Source: DASSUW01 sp963811895 (lineage in GTDB: Bacteria > Actinomycetota > Thermoleophilia > Solirubrobacterales > Solirubrobacteraceae). Taken from it: DNA of 64,000 bases. Position numbers and translations under genes: made by a program. Below, piece after piece: positions 1-9,736 of this stretch (its first letter is position 1; the number at the start of each line of letters is the position of its first letter). The stretch is taken from assembly GCA_963811895.1 (NCBI GenBank), contig CAWETE010000010.1, forward strand, positions 310,001 through 374,000, read 5' to 3'. Under the pieces are notes generated by a model. That model saw nothing but the letters and a program-made list of their open reading frames with translations, was not told where the DNA came from and made no database searches.

Positions 1-2184
1 CAGCGGCGTGGCCGGGTCGGTGTCCGCGACCGGGTTCGCGCGCGCCTCGTAGCGGCCCACGAACAGCTGGGCGGACGCGCCCGACGCGTTGCCGGTCGGG
101 CGGAACCGGACCGTCGCCTCGTTGGCGTGCGGCGAGTCGAACGCGGGCACGGGATCGAAGTCCTCGTCGCCGTTGCTGCTCGCCGCCTGGCCCAGGCCGC
201 GCTTGGCGAACGTGTTCCACATGATGTCCTGGTTGACGCCGCTGTTGCGCAGCTGGTCGGCGGCCAGGATGGCGTTCCGGGCGTCGACCATGCTCACGTT
301 GCCGGTCGCCATCAGCAGCCAGCGCGTCGAACACGAGCTGCATCCAGCGCCGCCCGCCGCTGTCGCCGTAGCGGCCGATGAACGCCTGCCGCAGGTCGTA
401 GTTGGTCGCGCTCCAGATCTCGCCGTCGGCGTGCACCTGCGTCCGCTGCGTGCAGTTGCCGTCGTTGCAGACGAAGTCGTAGCCGACGTCGGAGTAGTTG
501 AGCGGGCTGTTGTTCATCCCGTAGTTGCGGATGCCGGCCACCTTGTCGCCGGTCACGTACGGACCGACGGCGAACGGGTTCTCTCCGCCGACCGGCACGA
601 AACCGCTGCTCGTGCAGGTACTGGATCGCCATCAGGTCCGACCAGCTCTCGCCCATGGCCTGCGGCTGGTTGCCGGACAGGTTCATGTTCGGGCCACCCG
701 CCATGCGGTTGGAGATCGCGTGGCCGTACTCGTGCGCGATCACCGACATGTCGTAGTCGCCGTCGACGCAGGGCGCGTAGAACGCCGCCGGGATCGGCTG
801 CCAGAGGTACATGTTCGTGATCGGCAGCTGGCCGTCGGGCAGCGTGAACTGGTTCGCGTTGTTGCGCGCCTGGAAGCCGGGCGGGCCGCCGCTGATGCCG
901 CCGGCCTGGGCGTTGCCGTGCTCGTGGTCGCCCTCCGCACCGCCGCGGCCGAAGTTGTACGTCTGCATGTTCCACGTCGCCTCGGTGAAGCCGAGGCCGT
1001 ACGACCAGTCGTGCATCCGGTTGTGCATCGCGAACAGGTTCGCCCGCGCCGCGTCGATGTCGTTGCGGGCCGCCGACGCGAACGTCGTCGGGTTGCAGCT
1101 CTGCGTTGAACCACTGGTTCGTCCACGGGTACGTGTACTCGCGGTCGGTCCTGGGCGTCGCCGTGCTCGGGGCCGACCGAGTACCCGATCGTTGCTGTTC
1201 CAGTTGTGCGTGGCGACCGCGTTGTTGCCGCGCGTGGTGAAGGTCGCGAACGGCGGCGAGGTCGCGTTCGTCAGCATGTCCCACGGCAGCGACGCCGGGT
1301 TGTTCAGGACGAGCGTGCAGTTGGTCGTCGCCAGCCAGCACCAGCGCGTGCGCGTGTCGGTGCTCGCGTAGTTCTGGAGCGGCGAGTTCGGGAACACCGT
1401 CCACGTCGGGTTGTCGGCCAGGTGGTCGACCAGGCTCTCGCGGACGAGCACCTCGCCGGTCTCGGCGTCGACGAACGAGCCGAAGCCGTCCTCGCCCTCG
1501 AGCAGCGTTGTCTGCCACGCCAGGCGGACGCCGTCGCGCGGCGTCGGCACGGCCACGAGGCGGGCCTGCGCCGGGCGGTCGAGCCCGCTGGCGTCGAGGA
1601 CGGTCCAGCCGCGCCGCTGGCGGGCGTTGCCGAGCGTCCCCTCGCTCATCCGCGCGTCGTCCGCCGCCGCGCGGACGGCGGCCGCGGCGCCGATCTCCCG
1701 GGCGCCGGTGACGTCGTCGTCCTGGGCGAGCGACGAAGACACATAGGCGACCCGGCCGTCCTTGACGCCGATGGCGATCAGGCCGTCGTGGCCGGCGGCG
1801 ACGCCGTCGAAGGTCTGGCGCAGCAGCACGGCGTGGTCGGTGACGGTCACCAGCTCGAGGTCGGTCGCGCCGATGCCCAGCAGCGCGCGGTTGCGCGCGA
1901 TCCACTGGCGCGCCGCGGTCTCCTGGTCGGACGAGAGCCCGGTGGCCAGGTAGCCGCTGTTGGGTGACGACCGCCTGCGGCGTTCCAAATCGGTTCCACG
2001 TGACCCGCAGGCCCGCGGCCTGCGACCGCTGGCGCGCGGTCGGCGCTACTCGGCCGTCACGCGTGTCGACGTCCGCCGTAAGAGCGTTCTCCCCCTGGAA
2101 GCCCGGCGCCGCTAGAGCGCTTGTGCCGACCACCCCCATGACGACGAGCGTGGACGCGCACACAGCCAGACATGAACGCAGCAT
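1..2184 (-). pseudogene. Secreted M36 (fungalysin-like) zinc metallopeptidase, frameshifted and cut by window start
   Basis: Extracellular zinc endopeptidase of the fungalysin/M36 type. The start at 2184 gives a signal peptide (MLRSCLAVCASTLVVMGVVG, then ALA-AP). A propeptide follows (about 2000-1400), then the catalytic domain with the zinc motif HEYGH (positions 720-734) and the downstream GESWSDL that supplies the third ligand. The coding frame shifts at about 1965, again on both sides of about 1100-1190, near 610 and near 315, each time continuing the same protein in another frame. The C-terminus lies beyond base 1. So many shifts with all domains preserved look like either sequencing indels or a recent pseudogene. 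The family call is firm; the functional state is not. It lies 65 bp downstream of pepA on the same strand. Confidence 0.8.
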
Positions 2185-2249
2185 GTCTTCCCCCTGTCCC
2201 GCACAACAGTGCAGCCAGTGTGTCTCGCCGCTCAGCGGATTTCAAGCAC

Positions 2250-3680
2250 TCAATGCAGGTCGGGGGCGCCGGCGTTCGCCGCCGCCAGCTCGACCAGCAG
2301 CCGCACGCCGAAGCCCGCGCCGCCCTTCGGCGTGTAGGGCTTGCCGTTCTCGTACGCGGTGCCGGCGATGTCGAGGTGCACCCACGGGACGTCGCCGGTG
2401 AAGCGCTTGAGGAACTGCGCCGCGGTGATCGAGCCGGCCTTGCGCGCCTCGACCGCGTTCATGATGTCGGCGTAGCGGCTCTTGATCAGGTCGGCGTACT
2501 CGGCGTGCAGCGGCAGCCGCCACACCAGCTCGCCGCTCCGCTCGCCGGCCGCCTGCACCTCGGCGCACCAAGCGTCGTCGGAGCCGAACAGCCCTGCGTA
2601 GGTGTTGCCGAAGGTGGTGACGATCGCCCCGGTCAGCGTGGCGAGGTCGACGAGCCGCTCGGCGCCCTGGTCGATCGCGTGGGCGAGGCAGTCGGCCAGG
2701 ACGAGCCGGCCCTCGGCGTCGGTGTTGATGACCTCGATCGTGGTGCCGGTCTTGGCGCGCAGGATGTCGCCGGGCTTGACGGCGTGGCCGCTCGGCAGGT
2801 TCTCGGTGGCGCCGATCACCGTCACCACGCGGGCCGGCAGCCCGAGCCGGGCGATCGCGCCCGTGGCCTCCAGCACGGCCGCCGCGCCCGACATGTCGAA
2901 CTTCATCTCGCTCATCTTCATGCCCGGCTTGATCGAGATCCCGCCGGAGTCGAAGGTGACGCCCTTGCCGACGAACCCGAGCAGCGGGCCGGCGACGTCG
3001 GGCGGCTCGTAGCGGAGCGTGATCAGCTGCGGCTCCTCGTGCGTTCCCCGCGCGACGCCCGCGAAGGCGCCCATCCCGGCCGCCTCGATCTCGGCCCGGC
3101 CCCAGACCTCGACCTGGAGCCCGGGCAGGGCGCGAGCCCGCTCGGCCAGCGCGCTCGGCGTCATCTCGTTGGCGGGCGCGTTCTGGAGGTCGCGGCACGC
3201 GTTGGCGGCCTCGGCGGCGGCCGCCGCACGCTCGACCTCGGCGCTCGTGTCGTGGTGCGCGGAGACGATCAGCTCCTCGAGCCGAGGATCGTCGTCGGAG
3301 TCGGTCTTGAAGGCGCGGTACTCGTAGGCGGCGAGCACGGTGCCCTCGACGAAGCCGGGCGCGCCGACGTGGTGCGGGATCTCCCAGCACAGCCGCTTGG
3401 TGCCCAGCTCGCGCGCCCGGCCGGCCACCGCGGCGGCGGCCACGCGGGCGCGCTCGGCGTCGAAGTCGTCGCGCTTCCCGAGCCCCACGAGGACGTAGCG
3501 GTTGCCGCCGGCGTGGGTTACCGCCAGCTTGCGCAGCCCGGCGCGCGCTTCGCCGGAGTCGACCATGCCCTGCAGGGCACCGTCGACGTCATGGGCGATC
3601 CGCTCTCCTTCGAAGACGCCGACGGCGATCGTGTCGGCTCCCGTGTCCGGCGGCGCCTGAGTGGTCGAACTCACGCGCAT
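2250..3680 (-). CDS. pepA: Leucyl aminopeptidase (M17, PepA family)
   Basis: Cytosolic two-metal aminopeptidase releasing N-terminal residues from peptides. It has 476 residues, close to the usual ~500. An alpha/beta N-terminal domain (1-155) precedes the M17 catalytic domain. The metal and active-site lysine segment GKGVTFDSGG is at 238-247 (K239, D244), the third metal aspartate lies near D262 (KFDMSG), and the hallmark NTDAEGRL is at 319-326. No signal peptide. ATG at 3680 is only 28 bp from the divergent thiolase ATG, and the space contains back-to-back -10-like hexamers rather than a Shine-Dalgarno, so the message is probably leaderless or nearly so. Paired with a secreted peptidase downstream, it could complete protein scavenging, but that link is inferred from position only. 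Confidence 0.95.
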   Translation of the reverse strand: MRVSSTTQAPPDTGADTIAVGVFEGERIAHDVDGALQGMVDSGEARAGLRKLAVTHAGGNRYVLVGLGKRDDFDAERARVAAAAVAGRARELGTKRLCWEIPHHVGAPGFVEGTVLAAYEYRAFKTDSDDDPRLEELIVSAHHDTSAEVERAAAAAEAANACRDLQNAPANEMTPSALAERARALPGLQVEVWGRAEIEAAGMGAFAGVARGTHEEPQLITLRYEPPDVAGPLLGFVGKGVTFDSGGISIKPGMKMSEMKFDMSGAAAVLEATGAIARLGLPARVVTVIGATENLPSGHAVKPGDILRAKTGTTIEVINTDAEGRLVLADCLAHAIDQGAERLVDLATLTGAIVTTFGNTYAGLFGSDDAWCAEVQAAGERSGELVWRLPLHAEYADLIKSRYADIMNAVEARKAGSITAAQFLKRFTGDVPWVHLDIAGTAYENGKPYTPKGGAGFGVRLLVELAAANAGAPDLH

Positions 3681-3692
3681 GGGGACCGCACC

Positions 3693-3702
3693 TTAATAGA
3701 CT
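3693..3702. promoter_or_regulatory. Overlapping divergent -10 elements between pepA and thiolase
   Basis: The short AT-rich patch TTAATAGACT is the only promoter-like sequence in the 28 bp between the two start codons. On the plus strand TAGACT (3697-3702) sits 6 bases before the thiolase ATG. On the minus strand TATTAA lies 12 bases before the pepA ATG. The 6-base spacing leaves no room for a ribosome binding site, which suggests leaderless transcription. No convincing -35 is seen. The same TAGACT arrangement recurs before both methylmalonyl-CoA mutase genes. Confidence 0.5.
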
Positions 3703-3708
3703 CGCCCC

Positions 3709-4884
3709 ATGCCACGAACCGTGATCCTCGGCGCTGCACGCACCCCGGTGGGGAAGCTGGGCGGCGGACTGTCGTCTCTGCACCCCACCGACCTGGGCGG
3801 GATCGCCATCAAGGCGGCGCTCGAGCGGGCCGAGGTGGCGCCGGAGCAGGTGCAGCACGTGATCATGGGCCAGGTGCTCCAGGCGGGCACGGGGCAGATC
3901 CCCTCGCGGCAGGCGCAGATCAAGGCGGGGATCCCCAAGGAGGTCTCCTCCGAGACGATCAACAAGGTCTGCGCGTCGGGCATCCGCGCCGCGGGCCTGA
4001 TCGACCAGGCCGTGCGCGCCGGCGACCTCGAGGTGGCGGTCGGCGGCGGCATGGAGTCGATGTCGCAGGCGCCGTACCTGCTGCCGAAGGCGCGCTTCGG
4101 CGCCCGCATGGGGGACATGAAGGCGCTCGACGCGATGGTCCAGGACGGGCTGCGCAACCCGTTCACTGGGAAGCAGATGTTCGAGGAGGCCACCGAGGTC
4201 GGCGAGCAGCTCGAGATGACCCGCGCGGACCTCGACAAGTGGGCGCTGCGCTCGCACGAGCGCACGATCGCGGCCACCGACGACGGCCGGCTGCCGGAGG
4301 AGATCGTGGCGGTGACGGTCCCGGGGCGGAAGGGCGACACCGTGGTGGAGGTCGACGAGGCGCCGCGCCGCGACAGCAGCCTCGAGTCGCTCGCCAAGCT
4401 GCCCGGCCTCGCCCACAGGGAGGGCTCGCACACGGCGGGCAACTCGCCGGGCGTCAACGACGGCGCCGGCGCGCTCGTCCTCGCCTCCGACGAGTGGGCC
4501 GAGCGCGAGGGCCGCGAGGTGCTGGGGACGATCATCGCCCAGGCGGCGGTGGCCGACGAGTTCGAGTGGCTCGCGCGCACCCCGGCCAACGCGGCGCTGA
4601 AGGCGCTCGACAAGGCCGGCCTGCAGCCGGGCGACATCGATCTGTGGGAGATCAACGAGGCGTTCGCCTCGGTCACGCTGAACTCGGTCAGGATGCTCGG
4701 CATCGACGAGGACCGCGTGAACGTGAACGGCGGGGCAGTGGCGATCGGGCATCCGATCGGGGCCTCGGGCGCCCGCATCCTCGCCACGCTGGTGCACGAG
4801 CTGCGCCGGCGCGGCGGCGGCTACGGCTGCGCGGCGATCTGCTCCGGCGGCGGCCAGGGCGACGCAGTCATCGTGCAGGTGTGA
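3709..4884 (+). CDS. Acetyl-CoA C-acyltransferase (thiolase)
   Basis: Degradative or biosynthetic thiolase catalysing reversible acyl-CoA + acetyl-CoA interconversion. The 391-residue length and the catalytic residues match the family exactly: nucleophilic C88 in NKVCASG, H348 in AIGHPIGASG and the acid/base C378 in CSGGGQGDA. It is the first gene of a plus-strand operon. Its stop overlaps the GTG start of the next gene, which is followed by acyl-CoA dehydrogenase, so beta-oxidation is the likeliest role. Acetoacetyl-CoA synthesis remains possible because the sequence alone does not fix chain-length preference. ATG 3709 is chosen because family numbering then fits and because TAGACT lies 6 bases upstream. 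Confidence 0.93.
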   Translation: MPRTVILGAARTPVGKLGGGLSSLHPTDLGGIAIKAALERAEVAPEQVQHVIMGQVLQAGTGQIPSRQAQIKAGIPKEVSSETINKVCASGIRAAGLIDQAVRAGDLEVAVGGGMESMSQAPYLLPKARFGARMGDMKALDAMVQDGLRNPFTGKQMFEEATEVGEQLEMTRADLDKWALRSHERTIAATDDGRLPEEIVAVTVPGRKGDTVVEVDEAPRRDSSLESLAKLPGLAHREGSHTAGNSPGVNDGAGALVLASDEWAEREGREVLGTIIAQAAVADEFEWLARTPANAALKALDKAGLQPGDIDLWEINEAFASVTLNSVRMLGIDEDRVNVNGGAVAIGHPIGASGARILATLVHELRRRGGGYGCAAICSGGGQGDAVIVQV

Positions 4885-5684
4885 CCGAGCGCCCGCACAT
4901 CCTCCCTCCGCCGCCGGGCGGCGGTGCGCTGCGGCGGCCGGAGGAGCCGGGCGCGGCGTTCTTCGACCTCGACCGCACGCTGATGGCGGGCTCGTCGGCG
5001 TACCAGTTCGGGCGCGCGGCCTACAAGGCCGGGCTCGTCTCGCGCCGCCAGCTCGCCAAGGACGCCTACGAGAACCTCGTCTTCAGCATGCGCGGCTCGA
5101 CCGACAAGGGCACCGACGCGCTGCGCGAGCGGATCGCGAGCCTGCTCGAGGGCGTCCGCGTGCGCGATCTGCAGCGGCTCGCGCCCGAGGTGCTGGCGGG
5201 CGTGCTGCCGCGGCTCTACCCGCGCATGCTCCAGATCGCCTACGAGCACCAGGACGCCGGGCGGCCGGTGTTCATCTGCACCGCCGCCTCGCAGGAGATG
5301 GCCGAGCTGATGGCGATCGTGCTCACCTTCGACGGCGCGGTCGGAAGCGTGTCGGAGGTGATCGACGGGCAGTACACCGGCCGGCCCGGCGGACCCTTCA
5401 CCTACCGCGAGGGCAAGGCGCAGGCGATCCGCGAGCTGGCCGAGCGCGAGGACATCGACCTCGACGCCTCGTGGGCCTACTCGGACTCCGAGTCCGACCT
5501 GCCGATGCTGCGCGCCGTCGGCCACCCGGTCGCCGTGCACCCGGACAAGACGCTCGCGCGCGTGGCGCGCGAGGAGGGCTGGGAGATCCTGCGGTTCGAC
5601 CGCCGCCGACTGCGGTTCGCGGGCGCCGCCGTGGCGGCCGCGGCGGTCGGCGGCGGCGTGGCCGTCACGAGGGTCCGCGCGTGA
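4881..5684 (+). CDS. HAD-superfamily (subclass IB) phosphatase with hydrophobic C-terminal tail
   Basis: SerB-like HAD hydrolase of 267 residues. Motif I FFDLDRTL supplies nucleophile D29 and acid/base D31, ICTAAS near residue 135 is motif II, and SDSESDLPML near 195 is motif IV. Members of this group dephosphorylate small molecules or lysophospholipid-like substrates; the substrate here cannot be read from sequence. The C-terminus is a basic stretch followed by an alanine/glycine/valine-rich segment (FAGAAVAAAAVGGGVAV) that may attach it to the membrane. The GTG start at 4881 overlaps the thiolase stop (GTGA), and its own TGA overlaps the next GTG, so translation of the three genes is probably coupled. 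Confidence 0.85.
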   Translation: MTERPHILPPPPGGGALRRPEEPGAAFFDLDRTLMAGSSAYQFGRAAYKAGLVSRRQLAKDAYENLVFSMRGSTDKGTDALRERIASLLEGVRVRDLQRLAPEVLAGVLPRLYPRMLQIAYEHQDAGRPVFICTAASQEMAELMAIVLTFDGAVGSVSEVIDGQYTGRPGGPFTYREGKAQAIRELAEREDIDLDASWAYSDSESDLPMLRAVGHPVAVHPDKTLARVAREEGWEILRFDRRRLRFAGAAVAAAAVGGGVAVTRVRA

Positions 5685-6781
5685 GCGAGCTCACGCACGA
5701 GCAGGAGGAGATCCGCGACCTCGCGCGCCGGTTCGCCGACGAGAAGGTCGCCCCGCACGCATCGCAGTGGGATCGCGACCACACGTTCCCGCGCGAGCTG
5801 TTCGCCGAGCTCGGCGAGCTCGGGTTGATGGGCGTCTGCGTGCCCGAGGAGCACGGCGGCGCGGGCGCCGACTTCCTCTCCTACGTGCTCGTCCTCGAGG
5901 AGCTCTCGCGCGCCGACGCCGGCGTGGGGGTGACCGTGGCGGTCCACACCAGCGCCTGCACGCTCCCGCTGCTCGCCCACGGCTCCCCGTATGTGGAGGC
6001 GCTGGCCTCCGGGGAGGAGCTCGGCGCCTTCGCGCTGACCGAGGCGGGCTCCGGCTCGGATGCGAGCGCGATGCGCACGCGGGCCGCCGACAGCCGCATC
6101 ACCGGCTCCAAGCAGTGGATCACCAACGGCTCGTACGCCTCGACCTTCATCGTCTTCGCGCGCGAGGACGAACGCGCCAGCGCCTTCGTGGTGCGCGCCG
6201 GCGCCGAGGGCTTCGCGGTCACGCGCGAGGAGGAGAAGATGGGGCTCAACTCGAGCTCCACCGCCGACCTCTCGTTCGAGGCCACGCCCGGCGAGCGCCT
6301 GGGCCAGCCGGGGGAGGGCATGAAGATCGCGCTGCGCACGCTCGACACCGGCCGCATCGGGATCGCCGCCCAGGCGGTCGGCATCGGGCAGGCGGCGCTC
6401 GACCTCGCCACCGGCTACGCCAAGGAGCGCAACGCCTTCGGCGGCCCGATCGCGCGGCTGCAGGCGATCCAGCACAAGCTGGCCGAGATGCAGACCGAGA
6501 TCGAGGCGGCGCGCGCGCTGACCTGGCGCGCGGCGCGGCTCAAGGAGGCGGGCCGCCCCCACACCGTCGAGGGCGCCCAGGCCAAGCTGTTCGCGAGCGG
6601 CGTCGCCCGCCGCCAGACGGGCGAGGCGATCCAGATCCTCGGCGGCTACGGCTACACGAAGGAGTTCCCGGCCGAGCGCTACTACCGCGACGCCAAGGTC
6701 ACCGAGATCTACGAGGGCACGAGCGAGATCCAGAAGCTCGTCATCGCCCGCGCGCTGCTCGGCGAGTCGATGCGCTCATGA
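5681..6781 (+). CDS. Acyl-CoA dehydrogenase
   Basis: FAD-dependent alpha,beta-dehydrogenation of an acyl-CoA, passing electrons to ETF. The 366 residues (GTG start at 5681 overlapping the previous TGA) cover the three family domains. An alpha-helical N-terminus ends with VPEEHGGAGAD, a beta domain contains TEAGSGSDASAM and SKQWITNG, and a C-terminal helical domain has ERNAFGGPI and QILGGYGY. The catalytic glutamate is E345 in EIYEGTSEIQ, the position used by short/medium-chain enzymes. Its electron acceptor genes (etfB, etfA, ETF-QO) are in the same window near 57-60 kb. The length is a little short of the usual ~380, at the N-terminus only. Confidence 0.93.
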   Translation: MSELTHEQEEIRDLARRFADEKVAPHASQWDRDHTFPRELFAELGELGLMGVCVPEEHGGAGADFLSYVLVLEELSRADAGVGVTVAVHTSACTLPLLAHGSPYVEALASGEELGAFALTEAGSGSDASAMRTRAADSRITGSKQWITNGSYASTFIVFAREDERASAFVVRAGAEGFAVTREEEKMGLNSSSTADLSFEATPGERLGQPGEGMKIALRTLDTGRIGIAAQAVGIGQAALDLATGYAKERNAFGGPIARLQAIQHKLAEMQTEIEAARALTWRAARLKEAGRPHTVEGAQAKLFASGVARRQTGEAIQILGGYGYTKEFPAERYYRDAKVTEIYEGTSEIQKLVIARALLGESMRS

Positions 6782-7712
6782 GAGCCGCCGTCGTCCACGA
6801 GCCCGGCGGTCCGGACGTGCTGCGCGTCGAGGAGATCCCGACCCCCGAGCCGCGCCCGGGCTGGGTCCTGGTGCGCGTGCGGGCGTTCGGGCTCAACCGC
6901 TCCGAGCTGGGCACGCGGGCCGGGGAGTCCGGCGACGCCGTGAAGTTCCCCCGTGTCCTCGGCATCGAATGCGTGGGGGAGGTCGTGGAAACGGGTCAGA
7001 CGATCGTCGCCGCCATGGGCGGGATGGGGCGGGATTTCGATGGCGGCTACGCCGAGTACGCGCTGCTGCCCGCCACGCACGTCATCCCGGTCGACACCTC
7101 GCTCTCCTGGCCGCAGCTGGGGGCGATCCCCGAGAGCTTCGGGACGGCATGGGGCTCGCTCGAGGAGCTCGGGCTCGAGCCGGGCCAGTCGCTGCTCGTC
7201 CGCGGCGGCTCGTCGTCGGTCGGCATGGCGGCCATCACCATCGCCAAGGACCGCGGCCTGGAGGTCTTCGCCACGACGCGCCAGGAGAGCAAGCGCTCCG
7301 CGCTCGAGGCCGCCGGCGCCGATCACGTCGTCATCGACGACGGCGAGGTCGGGGCGCGCGTGCGCGTCGACGGCCTGTTCGAGCTGGTCGGCCCGCGGAC
7401 GATCTTCGACTCGCTGAAGGCCGTCGGCGCGGGCGGGACGGGCCTGCATCTCCGGGTTCCTCGAGCTCGACTGGAACCTCGACCCCGCCCGCGCCGAGGC
7501 GGAGCGCCTCGGCATCCCGCTGGGCAACTTCCAGAGCGGCACGATCGACGCGCGGCTGGCGCGCGACCTTCCAGGACATCGTCGACCGCGTGCAGGACGG
7601 GCGCTACCGGGACATCCTCGACCGCACGTTCCCGCTCACCGAGATCGCGGACGCGCACCGCTACATGGAGGAGAACCGCGCCGCGGGCAAGGTCGTGGGG
7701 CTGCCGGAGTAG
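6778..7712 (+). pseudogene. Quinone oxidoreductase / zinc-type alcohol dehydrogenase-like protein, two frameshifts
   Basis: MDR-superfamily NADPH-dependent reductase. ATG 6778 overlaps the previous stop (ATGA). The first frame encodes the GroES-like domain (AAVVHEPGGPDVLRVEE, FGLNRSELGTRAGES) and the Rossmann domain (LVRGGSSSVGMAAITIAKDRG). No zinc-binding cysteines are visible, so it is of the quinone oxidoreductase kind. The frame shifts near 7444 to give SGFLELDWNLDPARAE, then near 7568 to give FQDIVDRVQDGRYRDI and the end MEENRAAGKVVGLPE. The protein is complete if both shifts are repaired, which points to indel errors or a very recent lesion. It is the last gene of the thiolase operon. 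Confidence 0.8.
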
Positions 7713-7744
7713 TCTTCCCCGCAGGGCAAGGCAGGGGAGGCGTT

Positions 7745-9733
7745 ATGAGCAGGTTTGGCGGGAAGGTCGCGATCCTCGTGCTCGCGACGCTCGGCTTCGG
7801 CGGTACCGCCCAGGCGGCGGAGGTCAAGCTCGGCGCGGACGGCAAGACGGCGCCGGTGTTCGACTACACGCAGGCGATCCGGGAGCGGGTGTTCATCCCG
7901 CAGCCGGGCGTCGACCAGGACGGCAACGGCAAGACGGACTTCGTCACGGCCGACATCATCCGGCCGCGGACCGAGGTCGAGGTCCCGGCGATCATCGACC
8001 CCAGCCCGTACTACACGACCGTGTGCCGCGGCAACGAGTCGCAGTGCATGGCCGACTGGGACGGCGACGGCGTCAACGACCGCTGGCCGCTGTTCTACGA
8101 CAACTACTTCGTGCCGCGCGGCTACGCGTACGTGCTGGGCCAGATGCTCGGCACCGGCTACACGACGGAGGGCTGCCCGAATCACGGCGGCCCGGAGGAC
8201 ATCGCCGGCGAGAAGTCGATCGTCGACTGGCTCAACGGCCGCGTCCCCGCCTACGAGCAGGCGGACGTGACGTCGCCGGAGGTTGTCGCCGACTGGCACA
8301 ACGGCAGCTCGGCGATGATCGGCAAGTCTTACGACGGCACGCTGGCCAACGGAGTGGCGGCGACCGGCGTCAAGGGCCTGAAGACGATCGTCCCGGTCTC
8401 GGCGATATCGGCCTGGTACCACTACTCGCGCACGGGCGGCGTGCGGCACAACAACAACTATCCGGGCGGCAGCCTCAACCCGACGGTCACGACCAGCGAC
8501 GATCCGCCCCCGGGCGTCGACCTTCCGAATCGCAGGCCGCTGTGCGCCGAGCTCAACGCGTTCGTCAACACCATCGACGGCGACTCGCACGGCGACGTCA
8601 ACGAGTTCTGGCGCGCCCGCGACTACGTCAAGGACGCGCGCAAGATCAGGGCCGCGGTCTTCGCCATCCACGGCTTCCAGGACGACAACGTCCGCATGGA
8701 TCACCTCGGCCTCTGGTGGGACGCGCTGAAGCGCAACCACGTGCCGCGCAAGCTGTGGCTGATGCGCACCGGGCATACCGACCCGTTCGAGGTGCGCCGC
8801 GCTGCCTGGGTCGACACGCTGCACCGCTGGTTCGACCACTACCTGCACGGCGTCGACAACGACATCGAGCGCGAGCGGCGGGTGACGGTCGAGGACGAGA
8901 TGGACGTCTGGAACAACTACGCCGACTGGCCGGTCCCGGGCACCTCCACCGTCAACGCGTTCCTGCGCGGCACGAGCGAGGCCGCGCCGGGCACGCTCGG
9001 CGGCAACGCCGGCGGCCACGGAGCCCGCACGCTGTCGTTCGTCGGCAGCAACTCGGTCGGCGAGACGGCGTACATCAACGCCCCAGACGGCGCCCAGACG
9101 AACCGGCGCGTCTTCGTGTCGCAGCCGCTGAAGGCCGATCTGCGCCTGTCCGGCACCGCGCGGCTCGAGCTCGAGGCGTCGCTCAGCACCGAGCAGTCGA
9201 ACCTCGGCGTGCTGGTGGTCGACTACAGCGCGACGCCGTTCACGATGGTCAGCCGGAGCGGCGAAGGGATCACGCAGACGGATGACCGCACGTGCTGGGG
9301 CGCCGCGAGCGACGGCACGCCGTGCGCGATCGGCGACGCCTGCACGGCGCCGCCGGAGACCGTCGACCATGCTTGCTATCGCGAGGTCACCAAGCGCACC
9401 CAGGACGTCACGCAGTGGCGCGTGACGCGAGGCGGACTGGACTCCTCGAACCGCGACTCGCTGTGGTACCAGAACGCGACGCCGGTGAGGATCGACAAGG
9501 AGTACCGGTTCCCGATCCCGACGATGCCGACCGAGCACACGTTCAAGGCCGGTCACCGGGTCGGGATCATCGTGACGGGGCATCTGATCGGCCAGACGAG
9601 CGCTATCGAGGGCGGGCCGCCCGCGACCAACGGGTCCGTGATCACTGTCGACACGAAGGCCAGCAAGGTCCGGCTGCCGATCGTCGGCGGCCACCGGGCG
9701 GCGCAGAAGGCGGGGCTCTTCGAGAAGCGGTGA
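7745..9733 (+). CDS. Secreted X-Pro dipeptidyl-peptidase (S15/CocE family)
   Basis: Serine hydrolase of the S15 alpha/beta fold that removes X-Pro dipeptides, or hydrolyses esters in CocE-like members. It has 662 residues with a signal peptide (cleavage after AQA, about residue 24). The nucleophile is S195 in GKSYDG, the acid is D313/D314 in HGFQDDNV, and the histidine is H344 in MRTGHTDPF. A C-terminal jelly-roll domain (about 400-660) is typical of the family. GVDQDGNGKTDF and DWDGDGVND near the N-terminus resemble calcium-binding loops. A good ribosome site (GGGGAGG) precedes ATG 7745. It ends four bases from the convergent glycosyltransferase gene. Confidence 0.9.
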   Translation: MSRFGGKVAILVLATLGFGGTAQAAEVKLGADGKTAPVFDYTQAIRERVFIPQPGVDQDGNGKTDFVTADIIRPRTEVEVPAIIDPSPYYTTVCRGNESQCMADWDGDGVNDRWPLFYDNYFVPRGYAYVLGQMLGTGYTTEGCPNHGGPEDIAGEKSIVDWLNGRVPAYEQADVTSPEVVADWHNGSSAMIGKSYDGTLANGVAATGVKGLKTIVPVSAISAWYHYSRTGGVRHNNNYPGGSLNPTVTTSDDPPPGVDLPNRRPLCAELNAFVNTIDGDSHGDVNEFWRARDYVKDARKIRAAVFAIHGFQDDNVRMDHLGLWWDALKRNHVPRKLWLMRTGHTDPFEVRRAAWVDTLHRWFDHYLHGVDNDIERERRVTVEDEMDVWNNYADWPVPGTSTVNAFLRGTSEAAPGTLGGNAGGHGARTLSFVGSNSVGETAYINAPDGAQTNRRVFVSQPLKADLRLSGTARLELEASLSTEQSNLGVLVVDYSATPFTMVSRSGEGITQTDDRTCWGAASDGTPCAIGDACTAPPETVDHACYREVTKRTQDVTQWRVTRGGLDSSNRDSLWYQNATPVRIDKEYRFPIPTMPTEHTFKAGHRVGIIVTGHLIGQTSAIEGGPPATNGSVITVDTKASKVRLPIVGGHRAAQKAGLFEKR

Positions 9734-9736
9734 CGC

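Noticed and set aside
2172..4880. Plus-strand open frame upstream of and in frame with the HAD gene
   Set aside because: It runs antisense to pepA and out of frame through the thiolase; the HAD domain begins at the GTG at 4881.
7661..9694. 677-codon minus-strand open frame opposite the S15 peptidase
   Set aside because: Antisense shadow of a gene with a clear catalytic triad.
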